Source: Flammeovirga sp. SJP92 (GTDB lineage: Bacteria > Bacteroidota > Bacteroidia > Cytophagales > Flammeovirgaceae). From it: DNA of 50,606 nt. Made by a program: the position numbers and the translations under genes. Where the stretch lies: NCBI RefSeq assembly GCF_001583495.1, contig NZ_LQAQ01000108.1, positions 1 through 50,606 on the forward strand, in the 5' to 3' direction. Positions 43,936 through 50,606 of this stretch are shown here, piece by piece. Each line of letters starts with the position of its first letter. Within the stretch, counting starts at the first letter, position 1. The notes beneath the pieces are model-generated. The model did not search any database and was not told where the DNA came from. It saw nothing but the letters and a program-made list of their open reading frames with translations.

Positions 43936-44116
43936 AAGGTTAAATAAGAGATTGATAAAAAAAAACTATAATTATTAAAACGTAAAAGTATTAAAAAGGT
44001 AACAATGTTTCTGTTTATAAATCATAACAATGTAAATTTTAATGAATGGACTGCTACTCTGATTTTGAACTTTATGTAATGTGATAAATGTTACAGTGGT
44101 ATTATTTGTTGGTTTA

Positions 44117-44124
44117 TACATTTG
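44117..44124 (+). promoter_or_regulatory. -7-like element for the rhodanese gene
   Basis: TACATTTG matches TAnnTTTG. It overlaps the TTG at 44122 that would start the longest reading frame, so the transcript probably begins after that TTG and translation at ATG 44209. No TTG lies at the right upstream distance. Confidence 0.3.
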
Positions 44125-44208
44125 TACTTAAAACTTGATGACATAAGATCCATCTTTGTTTCAAACATGTTCTTAGTCACAAAAACATTTCAGATAAATT
44201 TAAATACT

Positions 44209-44472
44209 ATGGATATTAATCAATTAAGAACACAAGGCGTTAAAATTTTAGATGTAAGATCAAAAGATGAATTTGATGGCGGACATATAGATGGATCTGT
44301 AAATATTTCTGTCAATGAGATACAATCTAGAATGGATGAAGTGAAAGCACTAGGTTCTCCTTTGATAGTTTGTTGCTTATCAGGAGGTAGAGCCGGTGTA
44401 GCTAAGGCGTTGATTGAAGCGGCAGGTGTAAAAGAAGTGTACAACGCGGGTGGTTGGGAAAGTTTGCTCTAA
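44209..44472 (+). CDS. Single-domain rhodanese-like protein
   Basis: A small cytoplasmic sulfurtransferase-type protein of 87 residues, a lone rhodanese domain. It runs MDINQLRTQGVKILDVRSKD, then GGHIDGSVNISVNEI, the active-site loop VCCLSGGRA with the reactive Cys followed by SGGR, and GWESLL at the end. I use ATG 44209 because the longer frame (TTG 44122) begins inside a -7-like element and adds residues outside the domain; ATG 44167 is a fallback. Such proteins move sulfane sulfur between carriers. A TusA/DsrE2 operon lies 2.2 kb away on the other strand. Confidence 0.85.
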   Translation: MDINQLRTQGVKILDVRSKDEFDGGHIDGSVNISVNEIQSRMDEVKALGSPLIVCCLSGGRAGVAKALIEAAGVKEVYNAGGWESLL

Positions 44473-44634
44473 GTAATCAATATTTTGGAATAAAATATTA
44501 GAGTATGTCTGAAACATCTTTTTATAATATATATTCCAAACATGCTCTTGAACATTTGTAGGATCGTTAATGAGGAGTTGAGGTAATTTTAGTTTGCTAT
44601 AACCTTAGTTTTACAATTAATCTATTAATTTTGA

Positions 44635-44679
44635 ACACATATTCTAGGTGCTTTTTATACTTGGAATATGTGTTTTTTT
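44635..44679 (+). terminator. Hairpin with T-run between the rhodanese and MaoC-like genes
   Basis: ACACATATTC (44635-44644) and GAATATGTGT (44664-44673) pair perfectly, followed by TTTTTT. It ends only 11 bp before the MaoC-like ATG, so it could terminate the rhodanese transcript or sit in the leader of the MaoC-like gene; a -7-like TAATTTTG (44626-44633) lies just before it. Confidence 0.5.
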
Positions 44680-44690
44680 AATATATCAGC

Positions 44691-45566
44691 ATGAAAGTTT
44701 CCAAAAAGTATCTTTTACAGCAAGGGCCTATGCTTTATGTAGTAGGACGAACCTTTGTTCAAACCATCCTTCCTTTTCTCAAAAAAACTTCAGGCTCAGC
44801 CTCAGGGTTACAGACCAAGACAGTTTCTCCACCTTCTAAAGAACTTCAAGAAGTATACAAAGAATGGACGGGAGCAAGCAAAGGAAGGTACAATGGATTA
44901 CCGCCACATTTGCTGTCTCAATATGGGCTCTCATTTGGTCTCAATGTTCTCAATCAATTAAAATACCCTTTGGCCAAAATCATAAATCAAGGAGTTGAAA
45001 TAAAAACATATAAAACAATTTCGGGAAACCATAAAATTGATTTAAAAACTGAAATACTTAGTGTTGATGAAGAGAATGGAAGGGCGAAAGTACAGCAGAA
45101 AATGCTGATTTATGAACAAGGGGCATTGTGTATTAAGGTGCATTTGTTTGTTTCTTTTATCATAGGGAGAAAGAATAAATCCAATACTAAAAAATCGGAA
45201 CAAGAGAATTTTACTTACAGATCAATTGGTAAGTGGAGAGTGCATAAAAATGCAGGTTTTGAATTTGGCGTTTTAACTGGAGATTTAAATCCTTTGCATT
45301 GGGTAGATTTTATTGCTAAAGCGACACCATTCAAAGGAACAATTTTACATGGTTTTGGTATGTATGCTAAGGTTTATGAGATGCTTCAAAATAGTTTAGA
45401 TACAAATCTAAAAATGATGGGAGTGAAGTTTATAAAACCAGTAAAATTACCAAGCGAAGGTTTGGAAGTAATGGTTTCTAATGAGAAAGATAATGATGGA
45501 AATGATAAACTACTATTATTAGATAGTGAAGGAAATAAATTGATGGTGGGGACTTTTAATTATTAA
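44691..45566 (+). CDS. MaoC-like hot-dog dehydratase
   Basis: A 291-residue protein with a double hot-dog layout. The C-terminal half carries the MaoC active-site segment FGVLTGDLNPLHW (about 191-204), with the Asp and His expected for hydratases, followed by FKGTILHGFGMYAKVYE. The family hydrates or dehydrates enoyl-CoA or enoyl-ACP thioesters. The N-terminal half keeps the fold pattern but no catalytic pair. The first residues, before the fold, are basic and mildly hydrophobic. A GC-rich hairpin (45544-45576) overlaps its last codons, and the convergent SpoIIE gene ends only 13 bp away. The substrate is unknown. Confidence 0.82.
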   Translation: MKVSKKYLLQQGPMLYVVGRTFVQTILPFLKKTSGSASGLQTKTVSPPSKELQEVYKEWTGASKGRYNGLPPHLLSQYGLSFGLNVLNQLKYPLAKIINQGVEIKTYKTISGNHKIDLKTEILSVDEENGRAKVQQKMLIYEQGALCIKVHLFVSFIIGRKNKSNTKKSEQENFTYRSIGKWRVHKNAGFEFGVLTGDLNPLHWVDFIAKATPFKGTILHGFGMYAKVYEMLQNSLDTNLKMMGVKFIKPVKLPSEGLEVMVSNEKDNDGNDKLLLLDSEGNKLMVGTFNY

Positions 45567-45576
45567 ATCCCCACCA
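45544..45576. terminator. GC-rich hairpin straddling the MaoC-like stop codon
   Basis: TGGTGGGGA (45544-45552) and TCCCCACCA (45568-45576) form a perfect 9-bp stem in the 13-bp gap region between convergent genes, using the last codons of the first. No T-run follows on either side, so it is a weak terminator or a blocker. Confidence 0.4.
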
Positions 45577-45579
45577 GCA

Positions 45580-46659
45580 TTATGATATTTCAAGACCTGC
45601 TATGATGATATCATCAATCTGTGGCTCATCTTCCATCCATTCTGTCAAGAAATCTTCTAACAGACTTTGATGTTGGAACAGAGGTTTTGATTGTATTGTA
45701 TTCAGAAATCTGATTAGGTTTTTAGATCCTAATTTTTTATTTCTAGGTCCTCCAAATTGATCTGTTACACCATCAGAGAAGAAATAATAGCGGTCACCTG
45801 GCTTGCGTTCATATACTTTATTGGTAAATACTTTCTGTTCGACAGAATTATCACCTACCGTAAAACGATCCCCTTTTACGACTTCAAGGTCACCATGGTC
45901 ACTGCTTCTGAAATACATTCTTTTAGCACTTGAAATTGTAATGGTTTTATCATGACAATCTTCTAAGAAAATTGTCATGTCAATACTATCCCTATTGCTG
46001 TTCTCATCATCTTGTTTTAATAGAGTGATAATGGCGTCGTCAATTTTTTCATTGAGAACTTTAGGATCCACTATTTTTTGTTCAACCACAAAACGGTCTA
46101 ATAATGTAATGGCAATCAATGTCATGAAAGCACCTGGTACGCCATGACCCGTACAATCTGCCACTACAAAAATATTATGATCCCCGATTTTTTTACTCCA
46201 ATAAAAGTCTCCACCCACAAGGTCTTTTGGGGTGAAAATCTTAAAATAATTGACGAGGTTTTGTCTAAGTGTAACGGATGATGGGAAAATACTTTTCTGG
46301 ATATTTTGAGCATAGTGAATACTGCTTAATATCTTATCATGAGCTCTTCTTATGATATCCGCTTGAAGTTGATGAGTTTGTAAGTTCTCATTTAAAGTTT
46401 GAGCAATATTCAACTGTTCATTAATAATGGACAGTTCTTCCAAGTGCTCACTTAATTCTTCATTCTGTTGCTGGATTTCATTTTTTTGATCAATGATCCT
46501 TTCTTGAGCGTCTTCTAGGTCCACAAAAAGCTCAGCAATACGAATATTGGCGTCAGCAAGAGAAGTTTCACTTTCTTTCAAACGCTTTATTTCATCATCT
46601 TTTGCGATGAGCTCTTTTTCTAGTTCCTTTATTTTTTTTTGTAGGTCCTCAACTTTCAT
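45580..46659 (-). CDS. Coiled-coil SpoIIE/PP2C-type serine phosphatase
   Basis: A 359-residue cytoplasmic phosphatase. A long coiled coil (about 1-100; heptads such as KKIKELEKELIAKDDEIKRL) leads into LSSIHYAQNIQKSIFP and a SpoIIE domain (about 145-357). All expected motifs are intact: LVGGDFYW, VADCTGHGVPGAFM, FFSDGVTDQFGG and IDDIIIAGLEI. Start: ATG 46659, 16 bp after the DsrE2 stop; the longer frame uses TTG 46716 and would overlap DsrE2. It is last in a TusA-DsrE2-phosphatase operon. The coiled coil should dimerise or receive a signal. Its target is probably an anti-sigma-antagonist-type protein, but none is encoded here. Confidence 0.9.
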   Translation of the reverse strand: MKVEDLQKKIKELEKELIAKDDEIKRLKESETSLADANIRIAELFVDLEDAQERIIDQKNEIQQQNEELSEHLEELSIINEQLNIAQTLNENLQTHQLQADIIRRAHDKILSSIHYAQNIQKSIFPSSVTLRQNLVNYFKIFTPKDLVGGDFYWSKKIGDHNIFVVADCTGHGVPGAFMTLIAITLLDRFVVEQKIVDPKVLNEKIDDAIITLLKQDDENSNRDSIDMTIFLEDCHDKTITISSAKRMYFRSSDHGDLEVVKGDRFTVGDNSVEQKVFTNKVYERKPGDRYYFFSDGVTDQFGGPRNKKLGSKNLIRFLNTIQSKPLFQHQSLLEDFLTEWMEDEPQIDDIIIAGLEIS

Positions 46660-46675
46660 ATGAAAGTGTTCAAGT

Positions 46676-47272
46676 TTAAAAAGTAAGAGTGATGTTTGAC
46701 TCAGAAGCCTCTTCAATATAAAGAGCTACACCTCCAAAATCAACATCTTTGCGAATTTCATCTGTGGTGATGCCCATCATGCCCATTGTCATCTGACAGG
46801 CAATCAGCTTGGCACCCATTTCAATGGATAGATCAATGAGGTCAGGAAGTGTTTCGATGTTGTTTTCTTTCATCATCATTTTCATCATGCTTGTTCCCAC
46901 ACCCATCATATTAAGTCTGGATATAGTAGTAGACTTAGGATTGCTAGGCAACATCATGGTGATCATTTTCTCCTTGATATTTTTACCCTTATAGATTGAT
47001 TTTTCTTTAAGAGCGTTAATTCCCCATAATGTAAAAAATAGTGTAACGTCCATGCCGAAACTAGCAGCACCATTGGCAATGATAAAAGCAGGAATAACTT
47101 TATCTAATTCAAAGCTTGTTACTAGCATTGTTATTTTTTCATTTTCTCTCACTTGAATAGTACTCAACTGTTGTTGAATACTTTCTAACTGATTTTGAAA
47201 TGCTAAAGTTTTTTCGTTTACTTTTTCTTCAACAAGAGCGTCAATATATTCTTTAAGTTTTTGGTCTTCCAT
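46676..47272 (-). CDS. DsrE2-type DsrE/F-family sulfur-relay protein
   Basis: A 198-residue protein. An N-terminal coiled-coil-like stretch (about 1-50; KEYIDALVEEKVNEKTLAFQ) is followed by a DsrE/F fold. Its family parts are KITMLVTSFELDKVIPAFII, ANGAASFGMDVTLFFTLWGI and LIACQMTMGMMGI with the conserved Cys159. DsrE2 proteins carry sulfur in persulfide form and typically sit next to TusA and rhodanese genes; here TusA is 12 bp upstream. A Met-rich stretch (NMMGVGTSMMKMMMKEN) may be a membrane-facing or flexible segment. The co-operonic SpoIIE phosphatase is unusual. The carrier role is family inference. Confidence 0.88.
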   Translation of the reverse strand: MEDQKLKEYIDALVEEKVNEKTLAFQNQLESIQQQLSTIQVRENEKITMLVTSFELDKVIPAFIIANGAASFGMDVTLFFTLWGINALKEKSIYKGKNIKEKMITMMLPSNPKSTTISRLNMMGVGTSMMKMMMKENNIETLPDLIDLSIEMGAKLIACQMTMGMMGITTDEIRKDVDFGGVALYIEEASESNITLTF

Positions 47273-47284
47273 TGTTTATAATGA

Positions 47285-47521
47285 TTATTTAGTTTTTTCG
47301 ATAATAGCAACTCTATTTCTGCCTTCTTCAGTATATGAAACCAACAGATGCCCTGTTTTTCGAATCCAGGCTTCCACATCCGCCTTAAAAGCGGGGTCAG
47401 TAGCTACCACCTCTATCTGTTCATTAATATCAATGGTTCTTATTGTTTTTGCTATTTTGACTATTGGCATTGGGCAATTTAGATTGCTGCAATCCAATAA
47501 ATGTTTTTTTACATCTTCCAT
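47285..47521 (-). CDS. TusA-family sulfur carrier protein
   Basis: A 78-residue TusA/SirA-like carrier with the hallmark NCPMPIVK (Cys16-Pro-Met-Pro), where the Cys receives sulfur as persulfide. It has VEVVATDPAFKADVEAWIRK-like core residues and normal length for the family. It is first in the operon with DsrE2 (12-bp gap) and the SpoIIE phosphatase. TusA proteins feed sulfur to tRNA thiolation, molybdenum cofactor or oxidation pathways; which one applies here is not visible, but linkage to DsrE2 favours sulfur trafficking or oxidation over tRNA thiolation. Confidence 0.92.
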   Translation of the reverse strand: MEDVKKHLLDCSNLNCPMPIVKIAKTIRTIDINEQIEVVATDPAFKADVEAWIRKTGHLLVSYTEEGRNRVAIIEKTK

Positions 47522-47606
47522 AGTAGTACGAGCGAGTATGTATTTTTAAACGTTAAATTCAGGTGTTTGATTTTGAAATATAGGAAAAATACAAAAAATA
47601 ATACTA

Positions 47607-47638
47607 AAACAGCTACCCTTTTATTGGAGTAGCTGTTT
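47607..47638 (-). terminator. Hairpin after the S9 peptidase gene
   Basis: On the minus strand AAACAGCTAC and GTAGCTGTTT form a perfect 10-bp stem; a T-rich run continues downstream. It lies just past the stop at 47652 and before the TusA operon. Confidence 0.65.
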
Positions 47639-47651
47639 GTGCGTATTAAAA

Positions 47652-50012
47652 TTATAATTTTTCTTGGAAGAGATTAAATATTCTTTTGTATTCATCTATC
47701 CAGCTTGTGGTCTCTCTAAAACCATGGGGCTCAATTGGGTAAATTGCCATGTTCCAGTTTTCTTTTTTAAGCTCAATCAGTCGTTGTGACAGCCTTACTA
47801 CATCTTGGAATTGGACATTGTCATCTACCATACCATGTAATATCAATAGATCACCTTTCAAACCCTCAGCAAAGTAAATAGGAGAGCTTTTTTTGAAAGC
47901 ATCTGGATCCAACGCCGGTGTATTCAGGATATTTGAAGTATAAGGATGGTTGTAGTGTGCCCAATCTGTAACAGATCGAATGGCGGCACCTGCTTTGAAA
48001 GTTTCACCTTCATTAAACATCGCCATTAATGTGATGAAACCTCCATAAGATCCACCATAAATACCAATACGGTCTTTGTTGATGCCGTGTTCTTTAATCA
48101 GGAATTTTGCTCCATCCACATGGTCAGATAAATCTTTGCCTCCCATATGTCTGTAAATACCCGTTCTCCAATCTCTACCATAACCAGAAGATGCTCTGTA
48201 ATCAATATCAAGTACGGTGTATCCGTTATCTACAAGCATATTGTGGAACATATATTCTCTATAATAAACACTCCACCAATTGTGGACATTTTGCAGGTAA
48301 CCCGCACCGTGCACAAATAAAACGGCTTTATGTTGATCCTTTTCAGGAGATGGTTTATATAATCTAGCATGAACATCTTGTCCGTCTTCAGCCTTGAATG
48401 TAACTACCTCCGGTACTCTCCATTCGTATTGGTCAAAAGCTTCCGTTGTTGATTTTGTTACTTTTACCCATTCTGCACCTGGTTTGTTGGCTTGAATGTA
48501 TAATTCTTCAGGTTTGTTTGAATAAGAATAAATATCAGCAAAGAATTTTTCGTCAGGTGACAGTGTAGCTGTATGATGACCTACCGCTTGTGTAATTTTA
48601 ACCATTTCACCACCGTTGATACTCACTTTATAAAAATGAACTTCACTGCTGTTTTCTTTATTCGAAGTGAGGTAGAAGAATTTCTTGTCTTTTGAAACTT
48701 CCGTTTTATGAATTTCAAAATCACCTGAAGTAATCGCTTTTGTTGCTTTTGTCTCAACATTATAAGTATACAAATGGGAGAAGCTAGTTTTTTCAGACTG
48801 ATACCACATTGTATTTTCATTGATCCAGCCTATTGGTTCAATCCAGAAGTTCCATCCACTGATTCCTGGACCGCCAACCCAAGCATCATCATGCTGTCTG
48901 TCAATTTCAGTAAAAGATCCATCCTCTAGGTTGATCTGAATTAGCCATCTGTCTTTATTATCATATGCTCTTACATCTGCAACTGCATAATTTTTATTAG
49001 GAGAAAAATGAGGAGGGTGCATGACCACTTTTCTCTTCTGATTTAATAAAGAAGAGTCTCTTTCCGGATAGTTTTCAAAATACTTTGGGGTGTCATTTAT
49101 TCCTGAAAGTTTACTTAGATCAATAGCATAAACCGTATCTTTTTGAACATTATAAACAAAACTTTTAAAAGTATCTTCCGGACTTCCAACTTTTGGACGG
49201 GCATTCTGCATTTTCACATAGCCTGTTCCTTCAACCCAAACGGGCATTTCTGTAGCATAGTTACCAGCTCTTGTACCTAAAGAATATACCACATAGTTGG
49301 CATCATTGCTAACTACAATGTCTGCAACATATTGACTATTTAAATAGATCTTCTCTTTTGATTTATTGGTCACCAATTCCTGATGTGCACTTTTTTCATT
49401 TTTCCTTTCTTCTCTTAATCTTACAATTTCAAAAAGTTCTTTTTGTTGCTCTTCCAAAAACTCCTTTTGTGGGGTAGATGAGTGCTCTCTTGGTGTACTG
49501 CCGTTTACAATATTTGTAACCTGATGCGTGATTCCCGTAGATTCATCCCATATGAAAATGTTATTACCTTGTTTGAAAGAAATTTTTGAGTGATCATCTT
49601 GAAACTTTACATTCGATTTTCTCTCAAGCGTATTTGTAATCTGTTTTTGTACTCCTTTTTTAAAGTCATACACATACAGGTTATTATCTTTTATATATAC
49701 TTTTTTAGACTGATCTTTATTCCAGTTGCCACGGGCAGAGGGAAGTTGTTTTTCTTCCTCAGGTGTCACCAAAGTATATTTTTTTGATTTGATGTCTACT
49801 TTATACAAAGAAGCATAGGCTTTGTTATCTTTGTTCCAGTAGAAGTAGATTGTTTTAGAATCTTTTGCCCAAAAAGGCTTTGAAGGAGACTTGCCAATAT
49901 AGTCTTCTCCACTCATGATTTCATCAAAGGTCAAAACACTTTGATTATCTTGTGCTGTTGCAATGAAAGCACAAAGGAAAAAGAAGGGTATAAAAAAATA
50001 AAGTTTTTTCAT
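47652..50012 (-). CDS. S9-family (DPP4-like) prolyl oligopeptidase
   Basis: An exported 786-residue peptidase with a signal peptide (about 1-20, ends TAQ) and the DPP4 layout: an eight-bladed propeller (about 35-520) and an alpha/beta-hydrolase domain. Catalytic Ser655 lies in GGSYGGF, the acid is in MVDDNVQF (D730/D731) and His763 is in EPHGFRE. The start is ATG 50012 with a clear signal peptide (MKKLYFFIPFFFLCAFIATA); the longer frame to 50075 begins with TTG. It probably trims Xaa-Pro dipeptides from imported peptides in the periplasm. The paired Glu of the DPP4 substrate site was not confirmed. It is a single-gene unit with a hairpin downstream. Confidence 0.92.
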   Translation of the reverse strand: MKKLYFFIPFFFLCAFIATAQDNQSVLTFDEIMSGEDYIGKSPSKPFWAKDSKTIYFYWNKDNKAYASLYKVDIKSKKYTLVTPEEEKQLPSARGNWNKDQSKKVYIKDNNLYVYDFKKGVQKQITNTLERKSNVKFQDDHSKISFKQGNNIFIWDESTGITHQVTNIVNGSTPREHSSTPQKEFLEEQQKELFEIVRLREERKNEKSAHQELVTNKSKEKIYLNSQYVADIVVSNDANYVVYSLGTRAGNYATEMPVWVEGTGYVKMQNARPKVGSPEDTFKSFVYNVQKDTVYAIDLSKLSGINDTPKYFENYPERDSSLLNQKRKVVMHPPHFSPNKNYAVADVRAYDNKDRWLIQINLEDGSFTEIDRQHDDAWVGGPGISGWNFWIEPIGWINENTMWYQSEKTSFSHLYTYNVETKATKAITSGDFEIHKTEVSKDKKFFYLTSNKENSSEVHFYKVSINGGEMVKITQAVGHHTATLSPDEKFFADIYSYSNKPEELYIQANKPGAEWVKVTKSTTEAFDQYEWRVPEVVTFKAEDGQDVHARLYKPSPEKDQHKAVLFVHGAGYLQNVHNWWSVYYREYMFHNMLVDNGYTVLDIDYRASSGYGRDWRTGIYRHMGGKDLSDHVDGAKFLIKEHGINKDRIGIYGGSYGGFITLMAMFNEGETFKAGAAIRSVTDWAHYNHPYTSNILNTPALDPDAFKKSSPIYFAEGLKGDLLILHGMVDDNVQFQDVVRLSQRLIELKKENWNMAIYPIEPHGFRETTSWIDEYKRIFNLFQEKL

Positions 50013-50093
50013 TGAATTTAATTTATTGAATTGGTAAAGGTGAGGGTAGCTTTGTCCTATAGTTTCAATGGACAAACATGCTGTCCTTTATAT

Positions 50094-50119
50094 AAAAAAA
50101 TAGCCCAAAATTGAGCTAT
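50094..50119 (-). terminator. Terminator after the right-edge gene
   Basis: On the minus strand ATAGC/GCTAT with an inner CAA/TTG extension forms a stem followed by TTTTTTT, just beyond the stop at 50126. It closes the partial gene before the S9 peptidase. Confidence 0.65.
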
Positions 50120-50125
50120 GAAAGT

Positions 50126-50606
50126 TTATTGACCGTAAATGTTGAATTCCCCTAGGGTTTGGAATGTCATTGAATCGCTTCTGACCGCAGACCTTAGGTA
50201 GACATCAGTAATGAAATAAGCAGTGTCTGCTTGCATGATCAATCCAGCACTGTCACTATTCACACTCAAAATCAGATCAAGGGATTTATCGGTGATGTTG
50301 GCAGGGAGGTCATGAAGATAACCTACTCTTGTTTTCTGATCTAATGTGTTCCCTAGATAAACATCAATTGAATCAATAATCACTAAACTGGAATCTGAAG
50401 GAGCAGTTACACTCAGCGTAATTCTATTAAAGCTTACTTTTCTAGTTTTGGTCAGTTCTATTTGTAATTTCTGAAAAACACTGTCCCTCGTATTAGAATA
50501 AGCATAAGGAAGGCGTTCAACTCTCTCATTAGGAGGGGTTAGAAAATAATATGAGTTCAATGAAGTAAGTTGTAAACCTTGGATAGTGAGGTGGTCTAAT
50601 TCCTGC
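50126..50606 (-). CDS. C-terminal part of an unrecognised protein, start beyond right edge
   Basis: An open frame continues past the window edge and reads QELDHLTIQGLQLTSLNSYY, then FLTPPNERVERLPYAYSNTR. The TTG at 50560 is not its start. The 159 residues present are beta-rich, ending 'SDSMTFQTLGEFNIYGQ'. They carry a strand pattern (KVSFNRITLSVTAPSDSSLV) like the beta-sandwich ends of Bacteroidota surface proteins, but I do not recognise the family. No cysteine, transmembrane segment or catalytic motif is visible. The terminator at 50094-50119 ends its transcript. Confidence 0.7.
   Translation of the reverse strand, partial: QELDHLTIQGLQLTSLNSYYFLTPPNERVERLPYAYSNTRDSVFQKLQIELTKTRKVSFNRITLSVTAPSDSSLVIIDSIDVYLGNTLDQKTRVGYLHDLPANITDKSLDLILSVNSDSAGLIMQADTAYFITDVYLRSAVRSDSMTFQTLGEFNIYGQ

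Noticed and set aside
46660-46716. Start of the coiled-coil phosphatase at TTG 46716
   Set aside because: It would overlap the DsrE2 gene, and the added residues precede a natural ATG at 46659 with a clean coiled coil.
50013-50075. Longer S9 peptidase start at 50075
   Set aside because: It begins with TTG and would place the signal peptide internally; ATG 50012 gives a normal signal peptide.
1-50606. CRISPR array, insertion sequence, phage or tRNA/rRNA gene
   Set aside because: No regularly spaced repeats, transposase or integrase frames, terminal inverted repeats or tRNA-like clover-leaf sequence were seen.

Overview
The window reads as an ordinary chromosomal segment of an AT-rich member of the Bacteroidota, most like a marine Cytophagales or Flammeovirga-type bacterium (lineage is inference from gene content). 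Supporting signs are a SusC/SusD/SusE starch-utilisation locus, a secreted amylase ending in a type 9 secretion (T9SS) sorting domain, several lipoproteins and outer-membrane barrels, a two-component-propeller sensor fused to a SpoIIE phosphatase, and promoters matching the Bacteroidota consensus TTG-N17-23-TAnnTTTG. I see no insertion sequence, phage, CRISPR array, tRNA or rRNA.

Layout. 1-7.2 kb (minus): an operon of a large propeller/Y_Y_Y/SpoIIE sensor, a LolD-type ABC ATPase that overlaps its end, and a very large AsmA/TamB-like membrane-anchored protein running off the left edge. 7.4-19.5 kb: the alpha-glucan locus, with a divergent LacI-family regulator, then susC, susD, a SusE/F-type glycan-binding lipoprotein, and a separately promoted multidomain GH13 amylase. 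Copies of the decamer CAACCGATTG lie upstream of susC and of the amylase and probably bind the LacI protein. The amylase carries a C-terminal module resembling those of the SusE-like lipoprotein. 19.6-25.3 kb: a small unknown gene, an HlyD/MacA-type adaptor, a YhhN-family membrane protein, HemW, and two tandem paralogues that look like a PAS sensor joined to a histidine-kinase dimerisation domain with no ATPase domain. 25.3-27.5 kb (minus): groES-groEL, with a 17-bp inverted repeat inside the promoter spacer. 27.6-30.8 kb: a SulP transporter followed by a CstB-like persulfide dioxygenase-rhodanese. 30.9-43.9 kb: mostly single genes with shared bidirectional terminators (an outer-membrane barrel with a PCMD lipoprotein, a subtilisin lipoprotein, PatB-like C-S lyase, a 992-residue lipoprotein, bestrophin-like channel, CysQ, LpxL-like acyltransferase, DyP peroxidase, an outer-membrane protein). 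44.1-47.5 kb: a single-domain rhodanese, a MaoC-like protein, and a minus-strand operon TusA - DsrE2 - coiled-coil SpoIIE phosphatase. 47.6 kb to the end: an S9 (DPP4-like) peptidase and the C-terminal part of an unknown protein.

How genes work together. The Sus locus should bind starch-like glycans at the cell surface, cut them with the T9SS-exported amylase and import the products. Sulfur handling recurs: SulP plus CstB-like enzyme, CysQ, PatB-like lyase, rhodanese, TusA and DsrE2. The points most worth a second look are the two catalytic-domain-less PAS/dimerisation proteins, the coupling of TusA/DsrE2 to a SpoIIE phosphatase, the repeat-embedded groESL promoter, and the shared LacI-type operators. 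No tools were used: family assignments come from reading translated motifs, and residue positions are approximate unless a specific residue is given.
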